The notes under the pieces: model-generated
Database searches by the model: none
What the model was told of the DNA's origin: nothing
Seen by the model: only the letters and a program-made list of their open reading frames with translations
Program-made: the position numbers and the translations under genes
Shown: in pieces, positions 8,867 through 17,074 of the stretch
Numbering within the stretch: position 1 is the stretch's first letter
Layout: each line of letters opens with the position of its first letter
NCBI RefSeq assembly: GCF_029222925.1
Contig: NZ_JARHUI010000002.1
Coordinates: 1-64,000 of the forward strand
Origin: Algoriphagus sp. CAU 1675
Lineage (GTDB): Bacteria; Bacteroidota; Bacteroidia; Cytophagales; Cyclobacteriaceae
Direction: 5' to 3'
Length of the DNA stretch: 64,000 bases

Positions 8867-8888
8867 TTCAAATGAAATTATTAGTATC

Positions 8889-9653
8889 ATGCTTTCTATA
8901 AAAAATCTACACGCTTCAATTGAAGGGACGCCGATTCTAAGAGGTATTAATCTGGAAGTAAAACCAGGAGAAGTCCATGCGATCATGGGGCCAAATGGTT
9001 CCGGAAAATCAACATTGGCATCTGTGCTTGCAGGAAGAGAAGAATATGAGGTTACTGAAGGAGAAGTTATCTTCCAAGGCAAGGACCTTTTGGAACTCTC
9101 TCCTGAGGACCGAGCCAGGGAGGGTGTTTTTCTTGCCTTCCAGTATCCTGTTGAGATCCCCGGAGTATCCTCTACCAACTTTCTTAGAACAGCGGTAAAT
9201 CAGGTACGTGAGTACAGAGGACTGGAGCCTTTGGATGCAGTCAAATTTCTTTCTCTTATGAAAGAGAAAATGAAGCTGGTTGAGATTGATCAGAAATTGC
9301 TCAGCAGATCCCTTAACGAGGGTTTCTCTGGAGGTGAGAAAAAACGAAACGAAATCTTCCAGATGGCCATGCTTGAGCCAACGCTTTCCATTTTGGATGA
9401 AACAGATTCCGGTTTGGACATCGATGCATTGAGAATCGTTTCCAATGGTGTCAACCAGTTGAAATCAGATAAAACCGCTACCATCGTGGTAACGCATTAC
9501 CAAAGACTTTTGGATTACATTGTTCCGGATTTTGTACACGTATTGTATAAAGGAAGAATCGTAAAATCCGGCACCAAAGAACTGGCTTTGGAACTTGAAG
9601 AAAAAGGCTACGACTGGATCAAAGACGAAGTTGATTCAAAGGCTACTGTCTGA
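8889..9653 (+). CDS. sufC: Fe-S cluster assembly ATPase SufC
   Basis: A 254-residue ABC-type ATPase. Visible motifs are Walker A GPNGSGKST (residues about 34-42), the signature region GFSGGEKKRNE and Walker B with the following Glu in LSILDETDSGLD. SufC is a soluble ATPase that binds SufB and SufD and drives the conformational change needed for cluster assembly; it has no membrane domain. The ATG lies just after the right inverted-repeat arm of the inserted cassette, so translation may depend on read-through transcription from sufB across the stem. Confidence 0.97.
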   Translation: MLSIKNLHASIEGTPILRGINLEVKPGEVHAIMGPNGSGKSTLASVLAGREEYEVTEGEVIFQGKDLLELSPEDRAREGVFLAFQYPVEIPGVSSTNFLRTAVNQVREYRGLEPLDAVKFLSLMKEKMKLVEIDQKLLSRSLNEGFSGGEKKRNEIFQMAMLEPTLSILDETDSGLDIDALRIVSNGVNQLKSDKTATIVVTHYQRLLDYIVPDFVHVLYKGRIVKSGTKELALELEEKGYDWIKDEVDSKATV

Positions 9654-9670
9654 TTTCTAAAACAACAATC

Positions 9671-10939
9671 ATGAGTACCTTGACCAAACAAGATACATTT
9701 AACAGCATATTAGAAGGGGCTCCCAAAAACTTCGAGTCAGAGAGGACTTTGGCAAAGGAAAGTTATTTTGCTCAGGGGCTACCTGCCTTGAAAGCAGAGG
9801 AATACAAGTTTACTTCCATTGCCAAAAAACTGGAGCAGACGATTGAAAACTTCTCTTCTGCCCAGGCTTTCGAAGTGAGCGATGAATTGGTTAAATCCTC
9901 CATTTATCCGGGATTTGAGGGAAATGTATTGGTTTTTTCCAACGGGAAATTCCTTCCTGAACTTTCCTCAAACATTGAAGGGCTGGAAATTTCTGCCCTA
10001 TCTGAAAAACCGGAAACAGCCATTGGAAGCATTGCAAAAGTTGAAAAAGATGCTTTTGCGGCTTTGAATCAGGCTTCATTTGTTGATGGAGCATTCATCT
10101 CTGTTCCTAAAAAGTCACAAGTTGAGAAGCCATTTCTTCTTCTTTCCTTCAACAAGTCCAATGAAGGCCAGGTAATTCAGCCAAGAATTTGGATTGAAGC
10201 AGGGGATTTTGCTGAGGTCACATTTATTGACCAAAGTGTAGATCTAAGCGAGACCAGCTATTTCCTTAATAAGGTAATAGAAATCAAAGGAGGAGTAAAT
10301 ACCCACATTCGTTATTACAGAATCCAAAACGAAGGAAAAAACAGTATTGAGGTAAGCAATATTGAAACAGACATCCAGCAGGATTCCCGTTTCACTTCAG
10401 TCAATATTTCGCTTTCGGGAGATATGGTCAGAAACAACCTCAACCTGAACCTTTTGGGAAGTAATTCAGAGGGGAATATGTATGGTTTATACCTATTGAA
10501 TGGGAAAACCCATGTGGACAACCATACCAATGTGGATCATACCATCCCTCATGCTGAGTCCAATGAACTCTATAAAGGTATCCTTGCCGATCAATCCCGA
10601 GGGGTATTCAACGGGAAAATCTTTGTACGTCAGGACGCTCAAAAAACAAATGCTTTTCAGCAAAACAACAATATCCTGTTATCTGAGGATGCGGTCGTGA
10701 ACACCAAACCTCAGTTGGAAATCTGGGCAGACGATGTCAAATGTTCCCATGGCTGCACCACGGGTCAGCTGGATGAGGAAGCACTTTTCTACCTACAGGC
10801 TCGAGGAATTGATAAAACCCAGGCTAAAGGTTTGTTGTTGTATGCTTTTGCGGGAGAAGTCCTGGAGCATATTGAGGAAGACAGCTTCCGTGAGTATTGC
10901 ATCTCCCTGGTACAAGAACGACTGGGAAGCAAATTTTAA
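9671..10939 (+). CDS. sufD: Fe-S cluster assembly subunit SufD
   Basis: A 422-residue protein, 17 bp after sufC. The conserved C-terminal SufB/SufD core is clear: DHTIPHAESNELYKGIL, GKIFVRQDAQKTNAFQQNN and KCSHGCTTGQLDEEALFYLQ. SufD pairs with SufB in the SufBC2D scaffold and is linked to iron acquisition during cluster assembly. Length and motif content are normal. Confidence 0.96.
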   Translation: MSTLTKQDTFNSILEGAPKNFESERTLAKESYFAQGLPALKAEEYKFTSIAKKLEQTIENFSSAQAFEVSDELVKSSIYPGFEGNVLVFSNGKFLPELSSNIEGLEISALSEKPETAIGSIAKVEKDAFAALNQASFVDGAFISVPKKSQVEKPFLLLSFNKSNEGQVIQPRIWIEAGDFAEVTFIDQSVDLSETSYFLNKVIEIKGGVNTHIRYYRIQNEGKNSIEVSNIETDIQQDSRFTSVNISLSGDMVRNNLNLNLLGSNSEGNMYGLYLLNGKTHVDNHTNVDHTIPHAESNELYKGILADQSRGVFNGKIFVRQDAQKTNAFQQNNNILLSEDAVVNTKPQLEIWADDVKCSHGCTTGQLDEEALFYLQARGIDKTQAKGLLLYAFAGEVLEHIEEDSFREYCISLVQERLGSKF

Positions 10940-10947
10940 ACACCGAC

Positions 10948-12171
10948 ATGAGTTTAAATATTGACCAAATCAGGGGCTTGTTTCCTGTGCTTCATCAAGA
11001 GGTGCATGGCAAGCCCTTGATTTATTTTGACAATGCGGCAACTACCCAGAAGCCCAAGGCGGTTTTGGACTCCCTTTTGAACTACTATGAAAAGGACAAC
11101 TCCAATATCCACCGTGGGGCACATGCATTGGCGGACAGAGCCACGCGATTCTATGAATCTACTCGTGAAGCAGTCCGAGATTTTATCAATGCCCGAGAAG
11201 CTGCTGAAATCATTTTTACGAAGGGAACTACAGAAAGCATCAATCTGGTTGCCCAGACTTTTGGAAGAAAATTCATCGGGAAGGATGATGAGCTCATCAT
11301 TTCCACCATGGAGCATCATTCCAATATTGTACCTTGGCAGATGCTCTGCGAGGAAAAAGGAGCTGTACTGAAAGTGATCCCTATCAATGATTCAGGAGAG
11401 ATCATTTACGAGGAATTTGAAAAACTCCTTTCCCCAAAGACCAAGTTGGTAAGCATTGTTCATGCTTCCAATGCTTTGGGGACCATCAATCCCGTCAAAA
11501 AAATCATCCAAGCTGCTCATGCTGTTGGTGCAAGGGTATTGGTGGATGGGGCTCAGTCCACCTCCCATCTTGAAATCGATGTTCAGGACTTGGATTGCGA
11601 TTTCCTGGCATTTTCCGCCCACAAACTCTACGGACCTACCGGATTGGGAGTACTTTATGGAAAAAGAGAAGTTTTGGAAGCCATGCCGCCATTTTTGGGA
11701 GGAGGAGAAATGATCCGTGAGGTGACTTTTGAAAAGACCACCTACAATGACATCCCATTTAAATTTGAAGCGGGAACTCCCAATATCGGAGATGTGATCG
11801 CATTTGGTGAGTCGCTGAAATTCATCAAGTCTTTGGGAAAAAAGGCTATCAAGGATCATGAAGATGAGCTTCTATCCTATGCCAATGAACTTTTGCTTCC
11901 TATCAAGGGATTTATTCCAGTGGGCACAGCGGCTGAAAAAGTCAGCGTTTTATCCTTCAATATCAACGGAATGCACCCATTTGACGTGGGGCAGATGTTG
12001 GATGCCAAGGGGATAGCCGTACGTACAGGACACCATTGCACCCAGCCTTTGATGCAAAGATTTGGGATTGAAGGAACTGTAAGAGCTTCTTTTTCTGTTT
12101 ACAATTCCAAGTCTGAAATCGAAAAGCTGGCCGAAGGGGTAAGTCAACTAGCCAGAATCAAAAACAAATGA
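10948..12171 (+). CDS. sufS: Cysteine desulfurase SufS
   Basis: The open frame begins at 10897 inside sufD, but the ATG at 10948 (MSLNIDQIRGLFP), 8 bp after the sufD stop, gives the normal N-terminus and 407 residues. It is a type II PLP-dependent cysteine desulfurase: the PLP lysine is K226 in SAHKLYGPTG and the persulfide cysteine is C364 in RTGHHCTQP, the same numbering as in E. coli SufS. It extracts sulfur from L-cysteine and passes it to SufE. The stop overlaps the sufE start (ATGA), indicating coupled translation. Confidence 0.97.
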   Translation: MSLNIDQIRGLFPVLHQEVHGKPLIYFDNAATTQKPKAVLDSLLNYYEKDNSNIHRGAHALADRATRFYESTREAVRDFINAREAAEIIFTKGTTESINLVAQTFGRKFIGKDDELIISTMEHHSNIVPWQMLCEEKGAVLKVIPINDSGEIIYEEFEKLLSPKTKLVSIVHASNALGTINPVKKIIQAAHAVGARVLVDGAQSTSHLEIDVQDLDCDFLAFSAHKLYGPTGLGVLYGKREVLEAMPPFLGGGEMIREVTFEKTTYNDIPFKFEAGTPNIGDVIAFGESLKFIKSLGKKAIKDHEDELLSYANELLLPIKGFIPVGTAAEKVSVLSFNINGMHPFDVGQMLDAKGIAVRTGHHCTQPLMQRFGIEGTVRASFSVYNSKSEIEKLAEGVSQLARIKNK

Positions 12172-12599
12172 GCACAATCAGAGAAATTCAGGACGAGATC
12201 GTATCCGAATTTGAAATTCTGGGGGAGGACCGGGAATCCACCATTTTTTATATCATGGAATTGGGAGGAAACCTGGAAGAGTTTCCCGAAGAGGAGAAAA
12301 AAGAGGAAAACATCATTAAAGGCTGTCAGTCAAAAGTCTGGCTGATTGCGGATGAGCATGATGGCAAAATCCACTATAAGGCAGATTCCAATACTGATAT
12401 AACCAAAGGATTGATTTCCCTTTTGATCCGGGTTTTGAATGACAGAAGCCCGGAAGAAATCATTCAGGCTGAATTGAATTTTATTAACAGGATTGGTATG
12501 GGCAATATCATAGGGAGCCAGAGATCCAATGGATTGGCGGCTATGATCCAGCAAATGAAGCGATATGCCCTAGCTTTTCAAACCAAATTAAATACCTGA
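12168..12599 (+). CDS. sufE: Sulfur acceptor protein SufE
   Basis: A 143-residue SufE. The acceptor cysteine is C53 in IIKGCQSKVWL, and the C-terminal half has the family pattern (ADSNTDITKGLISLL, then GLAAMIQQMKRYA). SufE accepts persulfide sulfur from SufS and delivers it to SufB, strongly stimulating the desulfurase. The start overlaps the sufS stop by 4 bp. Confidence 0.96.
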   Translation: MSTIREIQDEIVSEFEILGEDRESTIFYIMELGGNLEEFPEEEKKEENIIKGCQSKVWLIADEHDGKIHYKADSNTDITKGLISLLIRVLNDRSPEEIIQAELNFINRIGMGNIIGSQRSNGLAAMIQQMKRYALAFQTKLNT

Positions 12600-12600
12600 T

Positions 12601-12939
12601 ATGGAGACTGAAAACAGTGAATCAGCTGGACAAATCAAGGATCTGAAGGAAAAGGTCAAACTTGCGATCAAGCAGGTTTATGATCCGGAAATCCCTGTGG
12701 ATGTATATGAGTTGGGGCTAGTATATGAAATCAGCGTATACCCAGTAAACAATGTCTATGTCCTGATGACCCTGACCTCACCCAACTGTCCCTCTGCAGA
12801 ATTCATTCCTTCTGAAGTAAAGGATAAAATCCAGCAGATCCAAGGTATCAACCATGTGGAAGTAGAGATCACCTTTGATCCCCCCTACTCCCAGGATATG
12901 ATGTCCGAGGCTGCCAAACTTGAATTAGGATTTCTTTAA
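12601..12939 (+). CDS. SUF-associated DUF59/MIP18 family protein (SufT-like)
   Basis: A 112-residue single-domain protein with the DUF59 hallmarks VYDPEIPVDVYELGLVY and LTSPNCPSAEFIP, including the conserved Cys. It begins one base after the sufE stop codon, so it is part of the same transcript. DUF59 proteins act in Fe-S protein maturation (SufT in Gram-positives, MIP18/CIA2 in eukaryotes); a role in cluster transfer or maturation is a reasonable inference. Confidence 0.92.
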   Translation: METENSESAGQIKDLKEKVKLAIKQVYDPEIPVDVYELGLVYEISVYPVNNVYVLMTLTSPNCPSAEFIPSEVKDKIQQIQGINHVEVEITFDPPYSQDMMSEAAKLELGFL

Positions 12940-12965
12940 AACGTAAAATAAAAACAAGAATAAAT

Positions 12966-13388
12966 ATGTATCCTGAAGAACTAATCGCTCCAATGAGAGC
13001 AGAACTTTCAAACGTTGGATTCGAAGAATTCAGAACCGCTAAGCAGGTAGCAGAACACCTGGGAGCATCACACAAGGGAACCACCTTTGTGGTGGTCAAC
13101 TCTGTATGTGGATGTGCTGCCGGAGCGGCGAGACCAGGCGTATTGTATGCTTTAGAGAATGCCTCAAAAAAACCAAGCACCCTTGCTACGGTATTTGCAG
13201 GAAATGACAGAGAAGCCACTGCCAAGTTTAGAGAAATGGTATTACCCTACCCTCCTTCCTCTCCTGCCATGGCCATGTTTAAAGACGGGGAACTGGTTCA
13301 CTTCATCGAAAGACACCACATAGAAGGTAGATCTGCAAAAATGATCGGGGATCATTTGGTTGAAGTTTTCGAGCATTTCTGTGATTAA
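12966..13388 (+). CDS. YphP/YqiW-family bacilliredoxin (BrxA/BrxB type)
   Basis: A 140-residue thioredoxin-fold protein with the CxC active site C48-G-C50 in NSVCGCAAGAARPG, matching the bacilliredoxin family. In Firmicutes these proteins remove bacillithiol from oxidised proteins; Bacteroidota homologues are common, and at the end of suf clusters they may protect or reduce Fe-S assembly thiols (inference). It lies 26 bp after the DUF59 gene and is followed by a terminator, so it closes the operon. Confidence 0.92.
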   Translation: MYPEELIAPMRAELSNVGFEEFRTAKQVAEHLGASHKGTTFVVVNSVCGCAAGAARPGVLYALENASKKPSTLATVFAGNDREATAKFREMVLPYPPSSPAMAMFKDGELVHFIERHHIEGRSAKMIGDHLVEVFEHFCD

Positions 13389-13396
13389 AAAATAAT

Positions 13397-13417
13397 AGCC
13401 CTTCGGGGCTTTTTTTA
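13397..13417 (+). terminator. Terminator closing the suf operon
   Basis: The stem AGCCC/GGGCT is closed by a TTCG tetraloop (13397-13410) and followed by seven T, 8 bp after the bacilliredoxin stop. Confidence 0.93.
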
Positions 13418-13631
13418 CGAAAATTCCGGCTTTTACTGAATTCTTTCCAGGAAAAACCCAATTAAACAAATCACCGAAATTCATTTGGGGACACTTTAAA
13501 TGTTCATTCAATCGATTTCGGATTAATTTATTACCCAAAATCGAATAAACCTCTTAAAAAAGATTTGATTTTATTAACTTAACAGCATCTTTTAAGGTTT
13601 TTCATTCAAAGAAATCCAATCTATTCGCAAT

Positions 13632-14918
13632 ATGTCTGAATCCGTTAAATTGTCTTACAAAGGACAAGATTTTGAGTTTCCGGTTACCGTCGGAACCGAA
13701 CAAGAACCTGCAATTGACATTGCAAAATTAAGAGCCTCAACAGGTCTTATCACCCTAGATCCTGGATACAAAAACACAGGTTCTACCACAAGTGCCATCA
13801 CGTTTTTGGATGGTGAAGAAGGTATCCTTCGTTACAGAGGCTATAGAATTGAAGATCTTGCAGAAAAATCAACGTTTCTGGAAGTAGCTTATCTTCTGAT
13901 TTATGGAGAACTCCCAACTCAGGCTGAGTATGAAGTATTCACCCGGGAAATCACCCACCACACCCTAGTTCATGAGGACATTAAGAAGATTTTGGACGGT
14001 TTTCCTTCCAATGCTCACCCAATGGGCGTTCTTTCTTCCTTAATTTGCTCCCTTTCGGCATTTTATCCAAACTCTCTAAATCCAAACAGAAGTGAGGAAG
14101 AGGTTAATTTGAGCATCATCCGACTGATCGCCAAAATGCCAACCTTTGCTGCATGGGCCTACAAAAATGAGATGGGACATCCGGTGAATTATCCTGATAA
14201 TACCCTGGACTACTGCTCCAACTTCATGAAAATGATGTTTGCGCTTCCTGCAGAGAAATATGAAGTGGATCCAGTTGTTGCAAAGGCTTTGGATTCCCTA
14301 TTGATCCTTCATGCAGATCATGAGCAAAACTGCTCCACCTCTACCGTTAGAATTGTTGGTTCTTCCCAAGCTAGCATCTACGCGTCTATTTCTGCCGGAA
14401 TCAACGCCCTTTGGGGACCTCTTCATGGTGGTGCCAACCAGTCTGTAATCGAAATGCTGGAAGCAATTAAAGCTGATGGTGGAGATGCTAAGAAATATCT
14501 GGACAAGGCTAAGGACAAAAATGATCCTTTCCGATTGATGGGCTTTGGACACAGAGTTTACAAAAACTTTGACCCAAGAGCTAAAATCATCAAGAAGGCT
14601 GCTGACGATGTATTGGGCAAGTTGGGTGTGAATGACCCAATTTTGGAAATTGCCAAAGAATTGGAATACGCCGCATTGAATGACCAGTACTTTGTAGACA
14701 GAAAGCTCTATCCTAACGTAGACTTCTACTCCGGAATCATTTACAGAGCCTTGGGAATTCCTACCGATATGTTTACGGTAATGTTTGCCCTAGGTCGTCT
14801 CCCAGGATGGATCGCACAGTGGAAAGAAATGCGTGAAAACGGAGAGCCTATCGGTAGACCTCGTCAGGTTTATGTAGGTGCCAATGAGCGTGATTATGTT
14901 ACCATGAACAAGAGATAA
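13632..14918 (+). CDS. gltA: Citrate synthase
   Basis: A 428-residue type II (GltA-like) citrate synthase. Catalytic residues are visible: H265 in GPLHGGANQ, H307 in GFGHRVYKNFDP and D364 in NVDFYSG. It condenses oxaloacetate and acetyl-CoA at the entry of the TCA cycle. It is transcribed alone, flanked by terminators. The sequence ATTCGCAAT directly precedes the ATG; if it overlaps a -7 element the mRNA would be nearly leaderless. Confidence 0.97.
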   Translation: MSESVKLSYKGQDFEFPVTVGTEQEPAIDIAKLRASTGLITLDPGYKNTGSTTSAITFLDGEEGILRYRGYRIEDLAEKSTFLEVAYLLIYGELPTQAEYEVFTREITHHTLVHEDIKKILDGFPSNAHPMGVLSSLICSLSAFYPNSLNPNRSEEEVNLSIIRLIAKMPTFAAWAYKNEMGHPVNYPDNTLDYCSNFMKMMFALPAEKYEVDPVVAKALDSLLILHADHEQNCSTSTVRIVGSSQASIYASISAGINALWGPLHGGANQSVIEMLEAIKADGGDAKKYLDKAKDKNDPFRLMGFGHRVYKNFDPRAKIIKKAADDVLGKLGVNDPILEIAKELEYAALNDQYFVDRKLYPNVDFYSGIIYRALGIPTDMFTVMFALGRLPGWIAQWKEMRENGEPIGRPRQVYVGANERDYVTMNKR

Positions 14919-14940
14919 TCAATACTTGGAATAAAATAGA

Positions 14941-14968
14941 AAATGCCAGCCCAAAAGCTGGCATTTTT
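14941..14968 (+). terminator. Rho-independent terminator after gltA
   Basis: A perfect 10-bp stem AAATGCCAGC/GCTGGCATTT (14941-14950 and 14957-14966), loop CCAAAA, followed by T residues. Confidence 0.93.
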
Positions 14969-15044
14969 CATTAACGGTCTGTTTAAATCTTTGAAGTCTT
15001 CGCATATTTAGGAAAACATTACAAACTGAGATTTTAGAAAATTC

Positions 15045-15305
15045 ATGAAACCAACTACACTTGAGGAAGCAGTGGCTTTGACCAAAAGATTTACATCCAA
15101 ACCAAGCAACGAGGAGCTGCTTAGACTTTATGGTTTGTACAAGCAAGCCACAGAAGGAGACAATGAAGGAGAAAGACCTGGAGGGTTTGATTTTAAAGCC
15201 GCTGCAAAATATAATGCCTGGCTCACGCTTAAGGGCAAGTCTAAAGAGGAAGCATCACAAGCCTATTTAGAATTAGTGGAAGAACTTTCAAAAAAATACA
15301 TGTAA
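15045..15305 (+). CDS. Acyl-CoA-binding protein
   Basis: An 86-residue single-domain protein. The ACBP ligand-binding signature is present: LYGLYKQATEGDN and the following KYNAWLTLKGKSKEEA. The family binds long-chain acyl-CoA esters in the cytoplasm and buffers or delivers them to lipid enzymes. Short, soluble and complete. It is convergent with the transporter at 15333, with only 27 bp between the stop codons. Confidence 0.93.
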   Translation: MKPTTLEEAVALTKRFTSKPSNEELLRLYGLYKQATEGDNEGERPGGFDFKAAAKYNAWLTLKGKSKEEASQAYLELVEELSKKYM

Positions 15306-15332
15306 GAAGATTGAGAGACAAATTATGGCAGC

Positions 15333-16328
15333 TCAATTTTGACTTTGTTTTCTTCCAAACCATCCAGCGATGATACTTCCCAAAATCAATTGCTGAATGT
15401 GGTAGAGCATTACCGGAAGAAGAACAAAACCCAATATAGTGGGGTCTGGAAAAATTACTTTCCCAATCACCACCCCATGAACAAGGGACTTCTTGGAACC
15501 ACAAAAAAGAGCGGTAATTCGATCTTCAATCGGAAATTTCAATAGTCGGGAAACCAAGGAAATCAAAAACCAAATCAGCAAAAACAGCGAGAGCATGGTG
15601 AGTGCCACCTGCAGTAAGGTACTTAGGGAATAAGGAGAAAAGACCTTCTGGGAAAAGGATTGGGAAAATGCCGTAAAAACAATCATCATGATTACCGTTT
15701 GATCCACATATTTCAACCTGGACAGATGATTTTTAATCAAGGGGAATAATTTGGAGTGGATTGTAATTCCTAGCGATACAGGCAAAATCACCTTGAAAAA
15801 GAGCTCTATAAATGTTGGTAAAAAATCCACTTCAACCCCTTCTGAACCGGTCAGCACACTCATCCAAGCTGGTGTAATCAACACACCCAACAAGCTGGAG
15901 ATACTGGCATTGAAAATTGCTCCGGGAATATTTCCACCTGCCAATGAAACCATTACCACAGATGCACTGACGGTTGAAGGTAAAGCTGATAAATAACTGA
16001 TTCCCAATTTAAAATCAGAATCTATATAAGGTAATAGATCAAGTATAAAATATACCAGGACAGGAAAGACTAAAAAAGTAAACATCTGCACCAGAACATG
16101 CAATTTCCAATTGCTCAAGCCTTTTTTGAGTTGAACCGGATCGAGTTTGACTCCATAAAAAAAGAAGACCAGCGCAATCCCTACGTCAATCAGTGGCTTC
16201 CAGGGAATGGGGGAATCAGCAGCCCCCACTGAAGGGAAAAGCCATGCCAGAAAGATCGCTGCAAACAGGCCCAGCAAAAATCCATTGATACCTACCTTAG
16301 AAAGCGTGCTGGAAAGTTTGGGGATCAT
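15333..16328 (-). CDS. Bile acid:sodium symporter family (SBF-like) permease
   Basis: A 331-residue, very hydrophobic protein with about nine to ten membrane segments spread over the whole length. The pattern resembles the SBF/YfeH-type subgroup (putative Na+-dependent symporters): FYGVKLDPVQLKKGL near residue 60, and SALPSTVSASVVMVSLAGGN in the middle, a conserved crossover region. The substrate cannot be deduced. The start ATG overlaps the stop of the RNA methyltransferase gene (ATGA), so the two are probably co-translated. Confidence 0.85.
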   Translation of the reverse strand: MIPKLSSTLSKVGINGFLLGLFAAIFLAWLFPSVGAADSPIPWKPLIDVGIALVFFFYGVKLDPVQLKKGLSNWKLHVLVQMFTFLVFPVLVYFILDLLPYIDSDFKLGISYLSALPSTVSASVVMVSLAGGNIPGAIFNASISSLLGVLITPAWMSVLTGSEGVEVDFLPTFIELFFKVILPVSLGITIHSKLFPLIKNHLSRLKYVDQTVIMMIVFTAFSQSFSQKVFSPYSLSTLLQVALTMLSLFLLIWFLISLVSRLLKFPIEDRITALFCGSKKSLVHGVVIGKVIFPDPTILGFVLLPVMLYHIQQLILGSIIAGWFGRKQSQN

Positions 16329-17074
16329 GAGCCAAGAATACGTTTGAAGTTGTCGCAGATGATAGCTGTAGCAATAGCCACATTCAGGGATTCTGCATTT
16401 CCAAAAGCCGGGATGGTCACTTTTTTACTGATCCATTTTTCCAGCTTTTCAGAAATTCCCTTCGATTCATTTCCCATCAAAATGACTCCTGGTTGGACTC
16501 GCTTGATCTGATGGACATTCTCCCCGTCCAAAAAAGCTCCGTACACGGGCAAGTTCCATTTTTGAAAAATCTGTTCCAGATCCCCGTAGAAAAAATTGAC
16601 CCGGGTAAAGGACCCCATGCTGGATTGTATGACTTTTGGATTGTACAGCTCTGCCGTTTGGGGAGAAAAGACCAAATTCTTAATTCCGTACCAATCGGCA
16701 ATCCGAAGAATGGTGCCCAGATTTCCTGGGTCTCGCACATCATCCAAGGCTATTATCAATTCATCCTTTTCGGGGGAAAAAGGCTGATTGGCTTTCATTT
16801 TAACCACGGCAAGACATGAATCATTGCTTTGGTATTGACCAAGGGATTCGAGCTGTTTGGGGGATACAGAAATTAGTTCTCCCCTGAAGGATTCTAGCAG
16901 TTTTTGGTTTTTTTCCAGGAAAAGTTCCGTAGCCAAAAGCAACTCTGTCTCGAAATTGGAGGACAGGACTTCCTGGACACTTTTTTCTCCTTCTACAAAG
17001 AACTTTCCGGACTCGAACCTGTATTTTTTTTGATGTAAGGATTTTATAAACTTAACTGTATTTTTGCTAAGCAT
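16325..17074 (-). CDS. TrmH/SpoU-family RNA 2'-O-methyltransferase
   Basis: I start at the methionine at 17074 (MLSKNTVKFIKSL), which matches family N-termini, giving 249 residues; the open frame extends further to 17161. The N-terminal half is the substrate-binding region found in many TrmH proteins (KFIKSLHQKKYRFESGKFFVEG). The C-terminal knotted SPOUT domain shows motif 1 ALDDVRDPGNLGTILRIADW, motif 2 VILMGNESKGIS and motif 3 IPAFGNAESLNVAIATAI. It methylates rRNA or tRNA ribose using S-adenosylmethionine; the target nucleotide is not identifiable. Its start region overlaps or abuts the divergent TamL gene. Confidence 0.93.
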   Translation of the reverse strand: MLSKNTVKFIKSLHQKKYRFESGKFFVEGEKSVQEVLSSNFETELLLATELFLEKNQKLLESFRGELISVSPKQLESLGQYQSNDSCLAVVKMKANQPFSPEKDELIIALDDVRDPGNLGTILRIADWYGIKNLVFSPQTAELYNPKVIQSSMGSFTRVNFFYGDLEQIFQKWNLPVYGAFLDGENVHQIKRVQPGVILMGNESKGISEKLEKWISKKVTIPAFGNAESLNVAIATAIICDNFKRILGS

